A stretch of DNA of 64,000 nt. Source: VRUE01 sp963718775 (GTDB lineage: Bacteria > Actinomycetota > Thermoleophilia > Solirubrobacterales > 70-9). The notes under the pieces were generated by a model that had not been told where the DNA came from, did not search any database, and saw only the letters and a list, made by a program, of their open reading frames with translations. The position numbers and the translations under genes were made by a program. The stretch is taken from NCBI GenBank assembly GCA_963718775.1, contig OY970377.1:2294001-2358000 (forward strand), given 5' to 3'. This document shows positions 32,659-41,426 of the stretch, piece by piece (positions within the stretch are counted from its first letter, which is position 1; the number at the start of each line of letters is the position of its first letter).

Positions 32659-33273
32659 ATGAGCACTGCTGTCGAGACCCATTCTGGAGAAGCTGAGAAG
32701 TCGAGCAAGGGGGCCGCAACGCGCGCCGCGATTCTCGACCGAGCCGTCGACCTCGCCTCGGCCGAAGGACTGGAGGGCCTGACGATCGGTCGCCTCGCCG
32801 CCGAGCTGGAGATGAGCAAGAGCGGCCTCTTCGCCCACTTCGGCTCCAAGCGGGAGTTGCAGCTGGCGACCGTGGGCGCCGCCGCCCGCCGTTTCAGCGT
32901 TGCCGTGATCGGGCCGACGCTTGGTGCGCCTGACGGCGCCCCGCGCCTACGGGCGATGGCCGACAGCTACCTCGCCCATCTCGACGGCGGCGCCTACTCG
33001 GGCGGCTGCTTCTGGGCTGCGACCTCGGCCGAGTACGACGACCGGCCCGGACCGGTGCGCGACGCGATCGCCGCCGCGCTCGACGCCTGGCTGGCCGAGC
33101 TCGAGCGCCAGGCGCAAGTCGCCGGCGCCGCCGAACCGGGCCGACTCGCCTTCGAGCTCTATGCGGTCGTCATGGGCGCCAACTCGCGCTACCGGCTCTC
33201 TGGCGAGCGGCGCGTCTTCGACTATGCCCGAGTCGTCGTCGACCGCCTGCTCGACGAGCTGCCGGATGGCTGA
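32659..33273 (+). CDS. TetR-family transcriptional regulator
   Basis: 204 aa from ATG 32659. The N-terminal HTH is typical: RAAILDRAVDLASAEGLEGLTIGRLAAELEMSKSGLFAHFGSKREL. The C-terminal ligand-binding domain resembles the TetR_C_16-like group (YSGGCFWAATSAEYDDRPGPVRDAI). It likely binds the perfect palindrome upstream and represses itself and the divergent cupin. The next gene (SnoaL-like) overlaps its stop by 8 bases, so it is coexpressed. Confidence 0.92.
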   Translation: MSTAVETHSGEAEKSSKGAATRAAILDRAVDLASAEGLEGLTIGRLAAELEMSKSGLFAHFGSKRELQLATVGAAARRFSVAVIGPTLGAPDGAPRLRAMADSYLAHLDGGAYSGGCFWAATSAEYDDRPGPVRDAIAAALDAWLAELERQAQVAGAAEPGRLAFELYAVVMGANSRYRLSGERRVFDYARVVVDRLLDELPDG

Positions 33274-33709
33274 GGGAAGCGCGCTCGACGCGATCGCGGC
33301 GGCAGACTTCGCCCGCCGCTTCGCCGAGTACTGGCGAGCGCCGACCCCGGAGCGCCTGGACACCCTGCTGGCGGAAGAGGTCCGGCTGGTCACGCCGATG
33401 ATGCCGGTGACACACACCCTCGCGCAGGGCCAGCGCGCGTTCGCGGGGTTGTTCGAATTGATCCCAGATCTGACCGGCGTGGTGCATCGCTGGGGCGCCA
33501 CGCCCGATGGCGTGCTGATCGAGTTCACACTCAGCGGCGGCGCCGGCGGCAGGCCGGTCTCCTGGGATGCGATCGACCGGCTTGTCCTTGACGAGGATGG
33601 CTTCGCCACCGAACGCGTCTCCTATTTCGACTCGGCGCCGATAGCCCTTGCGGCGCTTCGCAGGCCCCGCGTCTGGCCCGCGTTGCTGCGCAGTCGGCTT
33701 CGTCGCTGA
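33266..33709 (+). CDS. SnoaL-like (NTF2 fold) protein
   Basis: 147 aa from ATG 33266, overlapping the TetR stop by 8 bases. The alpha+beta NTF2 pattern is visible: ADFARRFAEYWRAPTPERLDTLLAEEVRLVTP, then HTLAQGQRAFAGLFELIPDLTG and GVLIEFTLSGGAGGRPVSWDAIDRLVLD. Such proteins are isomerases, hydrolases or binding proteins for small molecules. It may handle the ligand sensed by the TetR regulator. Confidence 0.7.
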   Translation: MAEGSALDAIAAADFARRFAEYWRAPTPERLDTLLAEEVRLVTPMMPVTHTLAQGQRAFAGLFELIPDLTGVVHRWGATPDGVLIEFTLSGGAGGRPVSWDAIDRLVLDEDGFATERVSYFDSAPIALAALRRPRVWPALLRSRLRR

Positions 33710-33721
33710 GATCCCGGAGGC

Positions 33722-34156
33722 TCAGTCGAGCAGGCCGACCTGGCGCAGGATCGAGACCGAGTCCGAGTAGACGTCCTTGCGCTTGATCAGCCCGTCCGCG
33801 AAGGGGATCACGTCGACGCCGTCCCAGCTGACCGCGCGCCCCGATGGCGGCGCCTCGAGGTCTCCGCGCCGCAACGTGTTCGAGTGGGTCGCGGTTGCCG
33901 TCCACTCCTGGGTGACCACGCCCTCGCGCACGTAGAGGCGCCGGGTCTCGAACTTCATGTCGGGCCAGGCCTCGAAGATCCGGGCGATATGGCCGCGGAC
34001 CTCTTCGCCGCTGGCCGACTCGCCGGCAGTGTGGTTGGCGAAGACCATGTCCGGCGCGTGCATCGCGACGATCGCGTCGAGGTCCTGGGCGTTCCAGGCT
34101 TCGTTGTAGCGCTCGATCGCTTCGGTCAGAGCCTCGATTCCGTCCGGCTGGGTCAC
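33722..34156 (-). CDS. SnoaL-like/NTF2 fold protein
   Basis: 144 aa from GTG 34156 (the frame is open to 34213). It opens ALTEAIERYNEAWNAQDLDAIVAMHAPDMVFANHTAG, the standard SnoaL/limonene-epoxide-hydrolase-like start, followed by FEAWPDMKFETRRLYVREGVVTQEW and GRAVSWDGVDVIPFADGLI. It is convergent with the first SnoaL gene. The substrate is unknown. Confidence 0.75.
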   Translation of the reverse strand: MTQPDGIEALTEAIERYNEAWNAQDLDAIVAMHAPDMVFANHTAGESASGEEVRGHIARIFEAWPDMKFETRRLYVREGVVTQEWTATATHSNTLRRGDLEAPPSGRAVSWDGVDVIPFADGLIKRKDVYSDSVSILRQVGLLD

Positions 34157-34270
34157 GCGATCACTGTAACCCGCGAGCAAGCCGTGCGAAAGGCGCGACG
34201 CCTTGCGCGCCATGTGTGCGTTGGAGCCAGTCAGGGTCTCTGGGCGTCGGAATCTCTAGGAGGACATCAG

Positions 34271-34552
34271 ATGACAAGTTATGTAACATCAAACATCATG
34301 CCTCGCACGACCCTCGACCTCGATGCGACCGTTCTCGCCGATCTGCGCCGGCGGGCCGCCGCGGAGGGCAAGAGCATGGGGCAGATTGCCTCGGAGCGGC
34401 TCGCGAGTTGCCTGGTCGACGCTGAGCGTGTCGAGCCTCGCCCGCTGCATTGGGCACGGAAGGCCATGGGACCGTTCAAGGTCGACCTCGAGGACAAGGA
34501 CGCCCTCGGGAACCTTCTGGATGGGGAGGAATTCGAGAGGGGGGCGGGTTGA
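34271..34552 (+). CDS. VapB-type antitoxin
   Basis: 93 aa from ATG 34271, which has TAGGAGG seven bases upstream; ATG 34298 is an alternative. The N-terminal ribbon-helix-helix-like start is RTTLDLDATVLADLRRRAAAEGKSMGQIASERLAS, typical of VapB antitoxins that bind their own promoter. The C-terminal part (WARKAMGPFKVDLEDKDALGNLLD) would wrap the toxin. The stop overlaps the TTG of vapC, the usual coupling. Confidence 0.8.
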   Translation: MTSYVTSNIMPRTTLDLDATVLADLRRRAAAEGKSMGQIASERLASCLVDAERVEPRPLHWARKAMGPFKVDLEDKDALGNLLDGEEFERGAG

Positions 34553-34986
34553 GCGCCGCGATCGACACCAACGTCCTGCTCTACGCGTCGAACTCGAGCT
34601 CCGCATCCTTCGAGACGGCATTCGCGTTGGTCGAGCGTCTGGCTCGGGGCCCGGAGTTGCTCTACGTGTTTTGGCCAGTGGCAATGGGATTTCTGCGGCT
34701 TTCGACCAATCCGGCGGTCACCGACAGACCGCTTTCTCCATCCGAAGCCCTTTCCTCGCTAAGCGATCTGACCGAGCGCGACCACGTCAGGACTCCAGGC
34801 GAGGGCCCCGGCTTTCTCGACATCTACAGGGGCACGGCTTCGGCCGGCACTCGAGGCAGGGACGTCACCGACGCCCACATTGCCGCCCTGATGCGCCAGC
34901 ACGGCGTCGCCACCATCTACACCCGCGACCGTGATTTTCGCCGATTTGACGGGATCAGGGTCGAGGATCCGTTCGCTGCTGACTGA
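34549..34986 (+). CDS. VapC-type PIN-domain toxin
   Basis: 145 aa from TTG 34549 (TTGA overlap with vapB). PIN-domain acids: D in AIDTNVLLYASN, D in VTDAHIAALMRQHGV and D in YTRDRDFRRFDG. The position of the second conserved acid is Gly in this protein (WPVAMGFLRLSTNPAV, where family members often have E). This subgroup is known in actinobacteria, as I recall, so the toxin may still be active with three acids. It should be an RNase held in check by VapB. Confidence 0.8.
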   Translation: MSAAIDTNVLLYASNSSSASFETAFALVERLARGPELLYVFWPVAMGFLRLSTNPAVTDRPLSPSEALSSLSDLTERDHVRTPGEGPGFLDIYRGTASAGTRGRDVTDAHIAALMRQHGVATIYTRDRDFRRFDGIRVEDPFAAD

Positions 34987-35063
34987 TCACTCGGTGTTCC
35001 GGCCGGCGCGGGCGCGTCACTAGGGTTGAGCCGACCGCGAAGCGTGAGTTGAGGAGGCATCGA

Positions 35064-35289
35064 ATGGACGTTGCGATCGGATTGCCCAATGCCGTGCCGG
35101 CGACGACGGGGCCCCAGCTGGTCGAGTGGGCGCGCCGCGCCGATGCTCTCCGGCGCGGCCAAGGACGCCGATGCGGTGCGCCAGCGCCTGACCGCGTTCG
35201 AGCAGGCGGGGTGCGACGAGCTGATCTTCGTTCCCTCTGCGAGCGATCCCAATCAGGTAAACCTGCTTGCCGAGGCGGCTGGCCTGTGA
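35064..35289 (+). pseudogene. luciferase-like monooxygenase remnant with internal deletion
   Basis: ATG 35064, with GAGGAGG upstream, encodes the beginning of a luciferase-like (F420-dependent) monooxygenase: DVAIGLPNAVPATTGPQLVEW and then ARRAD. At about 35140 the reading frame jumps, and the next 45 codons (in another frame) resemble the end of the same family: LSGAAKDADAVRQRL and EQAGCDELIFVPSASDP, ending in QVNLLAEAAGL. Some 230 internal codons are therefore missing and the join is out of frame. This is a degenerate gene with both ends preserved. Confidence 0.75.
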
Positions 35290-35322
35290 TCGTCGGCCAC
35301 GCTGCCTGATACCCCCGGGACG

Positions 35323-35898
35323 ATGGCGGACGACCTGCCGATCCTTCTCTTTGCCTCGCCAACGGCCTTCGAGGCCTGGTTGGAGGACAACCACGGCGAC
35401 TCTGAGGGGCTTTGGCTGAAGATCGCCAAGAAAGGGTCAGGGGTCGCGAGCGTCACCTACGCAGAGGCCCTCGAGCTGGCGCTCTGCTTCGGCTGGATCG
35501 ACAGCCAGAAGCGCGGCTTCGACGAGCGGTTCTTCCTGCAGCGCTTCACCCCCCGGCGGCCACGTGGCAAGTGGTCGCGGATCAACCGTGACAAGGCCAC
35601 GGAGCTGATCGCCGCCGGTTCGATGCGGGCCGCCGGCCTGGCCGAGGTCGAGACGGCGAAAGCGGACGGGCGCTGGGAGGCCGCCTACGCCGGTCAGCGC
35701 ACCGCGACGGTTCCCGACGATCTGCAGCGTGAGCTGGACCGCAACGAGGCCGCGCGCGAGTTCTTCGCGACGCTTGACAGCGCCAATCGCTACGCGATCC
35801 TCTACCGGCTCGAGGATGCGAAGAAATCGGAGACGCGAGAGCGGCGGCTGCGAAAGTACATAGGGATGCTGGAGCGGGGGGAGAAAATCCATGGCTGA
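35323..35898 (+). CDS. YdeI/OmpD-associated family protein
   Basis: 191 aa, ATG 35323. The sequence is typical for this family: LWLKIAKKGSG, VTYAEALELALCFGWIDSQKR, RFTPRRPRGKWSRINRDKA and YAILYRLEDAKKSETRERRLRKYI. The family (also called YdeI/OmpD-associated or DUF1801-like) is of unknown function and may bind small compounds or participate in stress. Its stop overlaps the amine oxidase start by 8 bases, so both are in one transcript. Confidence 0.85.
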   Translation: MADDLPILLFASPTAFEAWLEDNHGDSEGLWLKIAKKGSGVASVTYAEALELALCFGWIDSQKRGFDERFFLQRFTPRRPRGKWSRINRDKATELIAAGSMRAAGLAEVETAKADGRWEAAYAGQRTATVPDDLQRELDRNEAAREFFATLDSANRYAILYRLEDAKKSETRERRLRKYIGMLERGEKIHG

Positions 35899-37273
35899 GG
35901 AATCGCGATTGAAGGCCGATGTGGCTGTCGTCGGCGCCGGGCTCTCCGGCCTGCGCGCCGCGCGCGCCTTGGTCGACGCAGGCCACGAGGTGGTGCTGTT
36001 CGAGGCGCGTGACCGGGTCGGCGGCAGGTTGCTCAACGCGACGCTGGGCGGTGTCCAGGTCGACCTCGGCGGCCAGTGGGTCGGCTCCGACCACTCGCGT
36101 GTGCAGGGCCTTGCTGGTGACCTGGAAATCGCGATCTTCCCTCAGTTCGGCGCCGGCCGGAACCTGCTCGACCTGGGCGGCAAGCGACGCCGCTATCGCG
36201 GCACGATCCCGCGCCTCGGCCCGGGTGTCCTCTGGGACATCTTCATCGCCCGTCGTCGCATCGCCCGCTTGGCCCGCGACGTTGACGCCGAGCGACCATG
36301 GGCGGCAGCGCGGGCCGCGGAGCTGGACGGCCAGACCCTCGCCGAGTGGTGTAAGGCGAATGTGCGCACCCCGATCGCCCGCGAGCTGATCGGCTTGGCG
36401 GGGCGCACCATCTGGGGGACCGGGCCCGAGGAGCTCTCGATGCTGCACGTGCTCTTCTACGTCAGCGCCGCAGGCAGCTTCGACAAGCTGATCGACACCG
36501 AGGGCGGCGCGCAGCAGGACCGCCTTGTCGGCGGCGCGCAGACACTGGCGCTTGGCCTTGCGGCGTCGCTCGGCGAGCGAGTTCGGCTTGGCGCACCGGT
36601 TCGCCGATTCGAGCAGGACGGCGACGCTGTCCTGCTCGTGGCCGACGGGGTGGAGGTAGAGGCACAGCGGGCGATCGTCGCGCTGCCACCGTCGATCGCG
36701 GCGCGGATCGAGTTCGACCCTGCGCTGCCCGAGCAGCGCCGCAGGCTCGCCGAGCAATTTCGACCCGGCGCGCTCTCCAAGTGCGTGGCTCTCTACCCGG
36801 AGCCCTTCTGGAGGGCCGATGGGCTCAGCGGCGAGTCGGTCACCGACGCCGGGCCGGTGACGCTGACCTTCGACACTTCGCCAAAGGACGGTTCATCGGG
36901 AGTCATGCTCGGCTTCGTCGGCGGTCCCGAGGCACGCGAGATGGCGGCGATGGCGCCTGCCGATCGCCGCAGCGCGGTGCTCGGCTGCTTCGAGCAGCTC
37001 TTCGGCCCACAGGCGGCGCAGCCGCTCGACTACGCCGAACAGGCCTGGGCGGCGGAGGAGTGGTCTGGCGGCGGGCCGACCTCGAATTTCGGGCCCGGCG
37101 GCTGGACCGACAGCGGCGCGGCACTGCGTGAGCCGGTCGGCCGCGTCCACTGGGCCGGCACCGAGACCGCCACCGTCTGGAGCGGCTATATGGAGGGCGC
37201 CCTGCAGGCCGGCGACCGCGCTGTCGCCGAGGTCGTGTCGCAGCTCCAGAGCGCCGCGTCTTCGCTCGCCTAG
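35891..37273 (+). CDS. flavin-containing amine oxidase
   Basis: 460 aa. The FAD-binding dinucleotide motif is ADVAVVGAGLSGLRAARAL with the acidic end of strand 2 (VVLFEARDRVGGRL). The second family signature is the GG motif RVHWAGTETATVWSGYMEGALQAGDRAV near the end. The substrate-binding region (SMLHVLFYVSAAGSF) matches monoamine oxidase-like proteins. It should oxidise amines or similar substrates with release of hydrogen peroxide. It overlaps the YdeI-like gene and is followed, 9 bases later, by rlmN. Confidence 0.88.
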   Translation: MAEESRLKADVAVVGAGLSGLRAARALVDAGHEVVLFEARDRVGGRLLNATLGGVQVDLGGQWVGSDHSRVQGLAGDLEIAIFPQFGAGRNLLDLGGKRRRYRGTIPRLGPGVLWDIFIARRRIARLARDVDAERPWAAARAAELDGQTLAEWCKANVRTPIARELIGLAGRTIWGTGPEELSMLHVLFYVSAAGSFDKLIDTEGGAQQDRLVGGAQTLALGLAASLGERVRLGAPVRRFEQDGDAVLLVADGVEVEAQRAIVALPPSIAARIEFDPALPEQRRRLAEQFRPGALSKCVALYPEPFWRADGLSGESVTDAGPVTLTFDTSPKDGSSGVMLGFVGGPEAREMAAMAPADRRSAVLGCFEQLFGPQAAQPLDYAEQAWAAEEWSGGGPTSNFGPGGWTDSGAALREPVGRVHWAGTETATVWSGYMEGALQAGDRAVAEVVSQLQSAASSLA

Positions 37274-37282
37274 ACTCGCCAG

Positions 37283-38263
37283 GTGGATCGCGCGCTCCTC
37301 GACAGCACGCTCGCCGAGTCTGGCGAGCCCGACTATCGCGCCGCCCAGGTCTGGGAGTGGGTGGCTCGCGGGGCGCGCTCCTACGAGGAAATGACGAACC
37401 TGCCGGCGGCGCTGCGCGAGCGACTCGCCGACGCCGTTCCTATCTCCACGCTCACCCTGCAGACCGAGGCGAAGTCCGACGACGGCACCGTCAAGGCGCT
37501 TTTCCATACCGCCGACAGCCGCCCGATCGAGGCCGTGCTGATGCGCTACCGCGACGGGCGTCGCTCGGTCTGCCTCTCCTCGCAGTCCGGCTGTCCACTG
37601 ACCTGTTCCTTCTGCGCCACCGGGCAGATGAAGTTCGGGCGCAACCTCAGCGCCGACGAGATCCTCGACCAGGCGCTGCACTTCCGCCGCAGCGAAGAGA
37701 TCGACCACGTCGTCTTCATGGGCATGGGGGAGCCGACGATGAACCTCGACGCGGTGCTCGGCGCCTGTGAGTGGCTCCCCGACCTCGGTGTCACCCATCG
37801 CCGCACAGCGATCTCGACGGTCGGCTGGGTCCCGGGCATCGACCGGCTCACCGAGTGTGAGATGCCGGTCAGCCTCGCCCTCTCCCTGCATGCCCCCAAC
37901 GACGGCCTGCGCTCGCAGCTGATGCCGGTCAACGATCGCTACCCGCTGGCTGAAGTGCTTGCCGCCTGCGAGCGCTACCGGGGAAGGCGTCGTCGCAAGG
38001 TTTTCGTCGAGTACGTGATGCTCGACGGCGTCAACGACCATCCCGAGCACGCTCGTGAGCTCACTGCCCTGCTCGACCCGCGCGGCTACAAGGTCAACCT
38101 GATCCCCTACAACCCGACCGGCGCCTATGACGGCTCCTCACCTGAGCGGATCGAGCGTTTCCGGGCGATCCTCGCCGAGCACCACCTCACCGCCACCGTC
38201 AGGCTGACCCGCGGACGTGACATCGCCGCCGCCTGTGGACAGCTCGCGGCGAAACCCCGTTAG
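37283..38263 (+). CDS. rlmN: 23S rRNA (adenine2503-C2)-methyltransferase RlmN
   Basis: 326 aa from GTG 37283, slightly short for RlmN (about 350). The radical SAM motif is C104-C108-C111 (CPLTCSFC) followed by MGEPTMNLD and the SAM-binding motif LALSLHAPNDGLRSQL. The C-terminal Cys in DIAAACGQL and the earlier Cys form the methyl-carrying pair of RlmN. It methylates A2503 of 23S rRNA and A37 of some tRNAs. The N-terminal Arg/Asp-rich RNA-binding portion is trimmed. Confidence 0.95.
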   Translation: MDRALLDSTLAESGEPDYRAAQVWEWVARGARSYEEMTNLPAALRERLADAVPISTLTLQTEAKSDDGTVKALFHTADSRPIEAVLMRYRDGRRSVCLSSQSGCPLTCSFCATGQMKFGRNLSADEILDQALHFRRSEEIDHVVFMGMGEPTMNLDAVLGACEWLPDLGVTHRRTAISTVGWVPGIDRLTECEMPVSLALSLHAPNDGLRSQLMPVNDRYPLAEVLAACERYRGRRRRKVFVEYVMLDGVNDHPEHARELTALLDPRGYKVNLIPYNPTGAYDGSSPERIERFRAILAEHHLTATVRLTRGRDIAAACGQLAAKPR

Positions 38264-38266
38264 CGC

Positions 38267-39130
38267 TCAGGCTTTCGCCCCCACTTCCGCCCTGCTGGTC
38301 CAGGTGGGAGCACGGAAGACGCTCTCAAAGCCGACTCTGACCATGCTCTCGCGGTCTGCCCCTGGCGGCTCCTGACCGGCGTTTGCGATCATGATCATGT
38401 CGCAGCCGGCCTGTGCCGCATCGGCGATGCAACGTTGCAGCAGGGCCACTTGGCCCTCGCCTTCATGGCCCTCGGCCGGCCTCGATCCCAGCACGAGCGT
38501 GGCCACCCCCGAGTCGCGGTGCATCACCGCGTAGGCGAGCGGCCGGTCCTCGCCGATCGCGCCGTAGCAGTTCCAAACGTCACTTTCCCTCTCCAGCAGG
38601 GAGTAGAAGAAGACCTCCGCAAATCCCGGCAGCCCGAGGCTTTCGGCCAGCGGGCCGGAGAACCCATCGTCCCACTCGTTCCAGTCGAGCACCTCGACTC
38701 GGGGCGGCTTTTTGGCGGACGGCGGCGCTGAAGTGTCGCGAACCAACCTCGTCGATCCCTCCTCGCGCTGCACTCCCCAGGCCCTCAGGCAGTCTTCGGC
38801 GGCTGCCGAGTCGGGCAGGCCGGGGACCACCGGGACGCGGTAGTCGACCCCGACGCGCCCGTCGTGCTCCAGGCAGCGCGACTCCAGCCAGGCTGCCGCG
38901 TCCGCCAGGTGTCCATGCTCGACGGCTCCGGCTTCGCCGCCGCCGAGGATGAAGTTGACCCCGGTGTCCGTCGCCTCGCTGGTGATGCAGGCGGCCAGAA
39001 CTGGCCCGAATCGCGCGGAGTCGATCCCGCGCTCGTAGATTGCGTCGATGACTGGCGTCTCCCACAGCGCCCGCCAGAACTCCCTTTCGCTCGCCGAGAT
39101 GCGTGCCAGATCCCTCCCATGCGCTCCCAT
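38267..39130 (-). CDS. GNAT-family acetyltransferase
   Basis: 287 aa from ATG 39130, with GAGGGGAAA upstream. The C-terminal 150 residues look like a GNAT domain (DRPLAYAVMHRDSGVATLVLGSRPAEGHEGEGQVALLQ, CIADAAQAGCDMIMI), with a weak acetyl-CoA loop. The N-terminal half has a glycine-rich segment (NFILGGGEAGAVEHGHL). There is no transmembrane part. It is convergent with rlmN. The substrate is unknown. Confidence 0.65.
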   Translation of the reverse strand: MGAHGRDLARISASEREFWRALWETPVIDAIYERGIDSARFGPVLAACITSEATDTGVNFILGGGEAGAVEHGHLADAAAWLESRCLEHDGRVGVDYRVPVVPGLPDSAAAEDCLRAWGVQREEGSTRLVRDTSAPPSAKKPPRVEVLDWNEWDDGFSGPLAESLGLPGFAEVFFYSLLERESDVWNCYGAIGEDRPLAYAVMHRDSGVATLVLGSRPAEGHEGEGQVALLQRCIADAAQAGCDMIMIANAGQEPPGADRESMVRVGFESVFRAPTWTSRAEVGAKA

Positions 39131-39269
39131 ATTTCCCCTCCGCTAGCCGCAGGTTATGGAACGTAAAAATATCTTAATTGGTACTGAAATGTAAGACCGA
39201 GGAGGCATCTGCGATCTCGCTGCCGGTAGCTGACGATATTTGGCCGGTCAGCCAACTAGGATTGGGTAC

Positions 39270-40721
39270 GTGGCAGTCGAGGCCCCTACCAAGCCAACTC
39301 CGCGCGTCGAACCACCGCGTCAGCTGAGCGCCAACCCGGTGCGTCGCGTCGCCGAAGACGTTCGCGCCGAGTTCAAGGTTCGCCGCCGGGGCGCCTACCC
39401 ACCGGGACCGCAGGACTTCAGCCTTGCCCGCACCCGACAGGTCGGGAGCGACCCGCTGCCGCTGCTGCTTTCCCTCTACGAGGAGCACGGCCCGATCTTC
39501 AGCGCTCGCCTCCTCCACAGCCAGGTCATCTTCATGCTCGGCCCCGAAGCCAACCACTTCGTCACCGTCGCTCACCCGGAGAACTTCCACTGGCGCGAGT
39601 CGAGCTTCGGCGACCTGATCCCGCTGCTCGGCGACGGGCTGTTGACGATCGACGACGCCTACCACGACAGGGCGCGCGAAATCATGATGCCCGCCTTTCA
39701 CCGCGAGCAGGTCGCCGCCTCGGTGGAGGCGATGGTCGCCGAGGCGACGCCGGCGATCGACCGCTTGCGCCAGGGCGAGGTCGTCGACGTCTACGAGTGG
39801 ATGCGCGGCCTGGCGATGCGGATCGCGATGCGGGCGCTGCTCGGGCTAGATCCCGACGAAGCCGGCAAGGGCGCCGCCGCCGCCGAGCACTTCGAGCGGG
39901 CGCTCGGCTTCTACGGCATCGATTTCCACCTGCGCCTGCTGCGCGGTCCCCGTTCGCCCTGGTCGAAGATGGTGCGCTCGCGCGCCGTGCTGGACGAGAT
40001 CGTCTACGGCGAGATCGTGCAGCGCCGCAAGAATCCAGACCCGGAGAAGATGGACATCCTCAGCCTGCTGCTTGGAGTAAAGGACGAGGCGGGCGAGGGC
40101 TTCGCCGACAAGGAGGTCCGCGATCAGCTGATGACCCTGATGTTCGCCGGTCACGACACCTCGACCTCGACCCTGACTTTCATGATGCACGAGTTGGCTC
40201 GCCACCCCGACGTCGTCGCCAAGCTCTGCGAGGAGCAGGACCGCGCGCTTGACGGCGCCGCTCCGGACATCGACACGCTCGAGCGTGAGATGCCCTACCT
40301 CGACATGGTGCTCGACGAGGTGCTGCGCCTCTACCCGCCGGCCTGGATTGGCCCGCGGAGGGCGGTGCGCGACTTCGAGTTCAACGGCTGCCAAGTCGCC
40401 CGCGGCGCCTACGTCAACTACTGCTCCTGGGCCAGCCACCGCATCCCTGAGTTCTTCCCGGAGCCGGAGGCGTTCATCCCCGAGCGGTTCACCCGCGAGC
40501 GCAAGGCAGCCCTGCCGCGTGGCGCCTACATCCCCTTCGGCGGTGGCCGCCGCATCTGCATCGGCAAGCGCTTCGGCCAGACCGAGGTGAAGCTGGTGGC
40601 GACGATGCTGCTGCAGAAGCTGCGCCTCGACGCGATGCCGGGCCGCACGATGACCGTGCGCCAGATGCCGACGCTCTCGCCGCGCGGCGGTTTGCAGATG
40701 CGCGTGCTGCCACGCCAGTAA
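39270..40721 (+). CDS. cytochrome P450
   Basis: 483 aa from GTG 39270 (TTG 39240 is also open). P450 signatures: I-helix MFAGHDTSTSTL (threonine for oxygen activation), EVLRLYPP (K-helix ExxR), FIPERF and the haem-binding loop FGGGRRICIGKRFG with C430 as iron ligand. It is a class of CYP that receives electrons from ferredoxin or a reductase partner; none is adjacent. Closest bacterial relatives are often fatty acid or terpenoid hydroxylases, but the substrate cannot be read from sequence. Confidence 0.93.
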   Translation: MAVEAPTKPTPRVEPPRQLSANPVRRVAEDVRAEFKVRRRGAYPPGPQDFSLARTRQVGSDPLPLLLSLYEEHGPIFSARLLHSQVIFMLGPEANHFVTVAHPENFHWRESSFGDLIPLLGDGLLTIDDAYHDRAREIMMPAFHREQVAASVEAMVAEATPAIDRLRQGEVVDVYEWMRGLAMRIAMRALLGLDPDEAGKGAAAAEHFERALGFYGIDFHLRLLRGPRSPWSKMVRSRAVLDEIVYGEIVQRRKNPDPEKMDILSLLLGVKDEAGEGFADKEVRDQLMTLMFAGHDTSTSTLTFMMHELARHPDVVAKLCEEQDRALDGAAPDIDTLEREMPYLDMVLDEVLRLYPPAWIGPRRAVRDFEFNGCQVARGAYVNYCSWASHRIPEFFPEPEAFIPERFTRERKAALPRGAYIPFGGGRRICIGKRFGQTEVKLVATMLLQKLRLDAMPGRTMTVRQMPTLSPRGGLQMRVLPRQ

Positions 40722-40790
40722 CCCACTCATGGTGTTTGCCGCTTCCGTGGCGGGTATTGGATCGCCCGAACCCGATCCAAGGAGGGAAAG

Positions 40791-41399
40791 ATGGGCAAGC
40801 TCTCGAATCGCCTTCGCCGCGTGCTGCCGCTGGGCGTTGTTGGCCTACTCGCGGTCCTCGGCATCGCGGCCGTGGCCGTCGCGGCCGGACCGGCCGCGAG
40901 CTCGAAGGCCGGCAAAGTCAAGGTCAAGTGCCCAGCCAAGGTGCTCGCCGGCCAGAAAAAGGTGACCTGCCGACTCTTCGGCCGCCTGCCAGCAGGCCCC
41001 CAGGGTCCGCGAGGCGCTCAGGGGCCCAAAGGCCAGAAAGGCTCAAAGGGCGACAAAGGAGCCAAAGGCGACAAAGGCGCGACCGGCCCCGCGGGAGTCT
41101 CCGGCTACGAGGTCGTCAACCAGACCTTCAAAGAGGTCTTCGTCCAGAACAGCGGCGGCTTTCGCGGGCTCAGCGAAGTGAAGACGGTCGATTGCCCGGG
41201 CAGCAAGCGAGCGATCGGCGGCGGCGCCGACCTGGGCACCGACGTGGACCAGAACGGCCAGCAGCGCCAGGTCACCGTCTCACTCAACGGTCCGAACGGA
41301 ACCGGCGCCGGCTGGTCAGTCCAGCTCTTCAACAACTCCGTCTCGGTCGACACCTCAATCGACCTGAGGGTCTACGCCATCTGCGCCAACGTGAGCTAA
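40791..41399 (+). CDS. exported collagen-like triple-helix protein
   Basis: 202 aa from ATG 40791, with AAGGAGGG upstream. Signal peptide: VLPLGVVGLLAVLGIAAVAVAA. Residues about 69-103 are a run of eleven Gly-X-Y triplets (GPQ GPR GAQ GPK GQK GSK GDK GAK GDK GAT GPA). The C-terminal globular domain (residues 110-202, with VNQTFKEVFVQNSGGFRG and VDCPGSKRAIGGGADLG) would nucleate trimerisation. Two cysteines at 47 and 59 (KCPAK, TCRLFG) precede the collagen part. Such proteins often act in cell-surface adhesion. It is followed by a long inverted-repeat element. Confidence 0.85.
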   Translation: MGKLSNRLRRVLPLGVVGLLAVLGIAAVAVAAGPAASSKAGKVKVKCPAKVLAGQKKVTCRLFGRLPAGPQGPRGAQGPKGQKGSKGDKGAKGDKGATGPAGVSGYEVVNQTFKEVFVQNSGGFRGLSEVKTVDCPGSKRAIGGGADLGTDVDQNGQQRQVTVSLNGPNGTGAGWSVQLFNNSVSVDTSIDLRVYAICANVS

Positions 41400-41426
41400 A
41401 GCTGGCGAGAGCCAAGAGCTAGTGAA

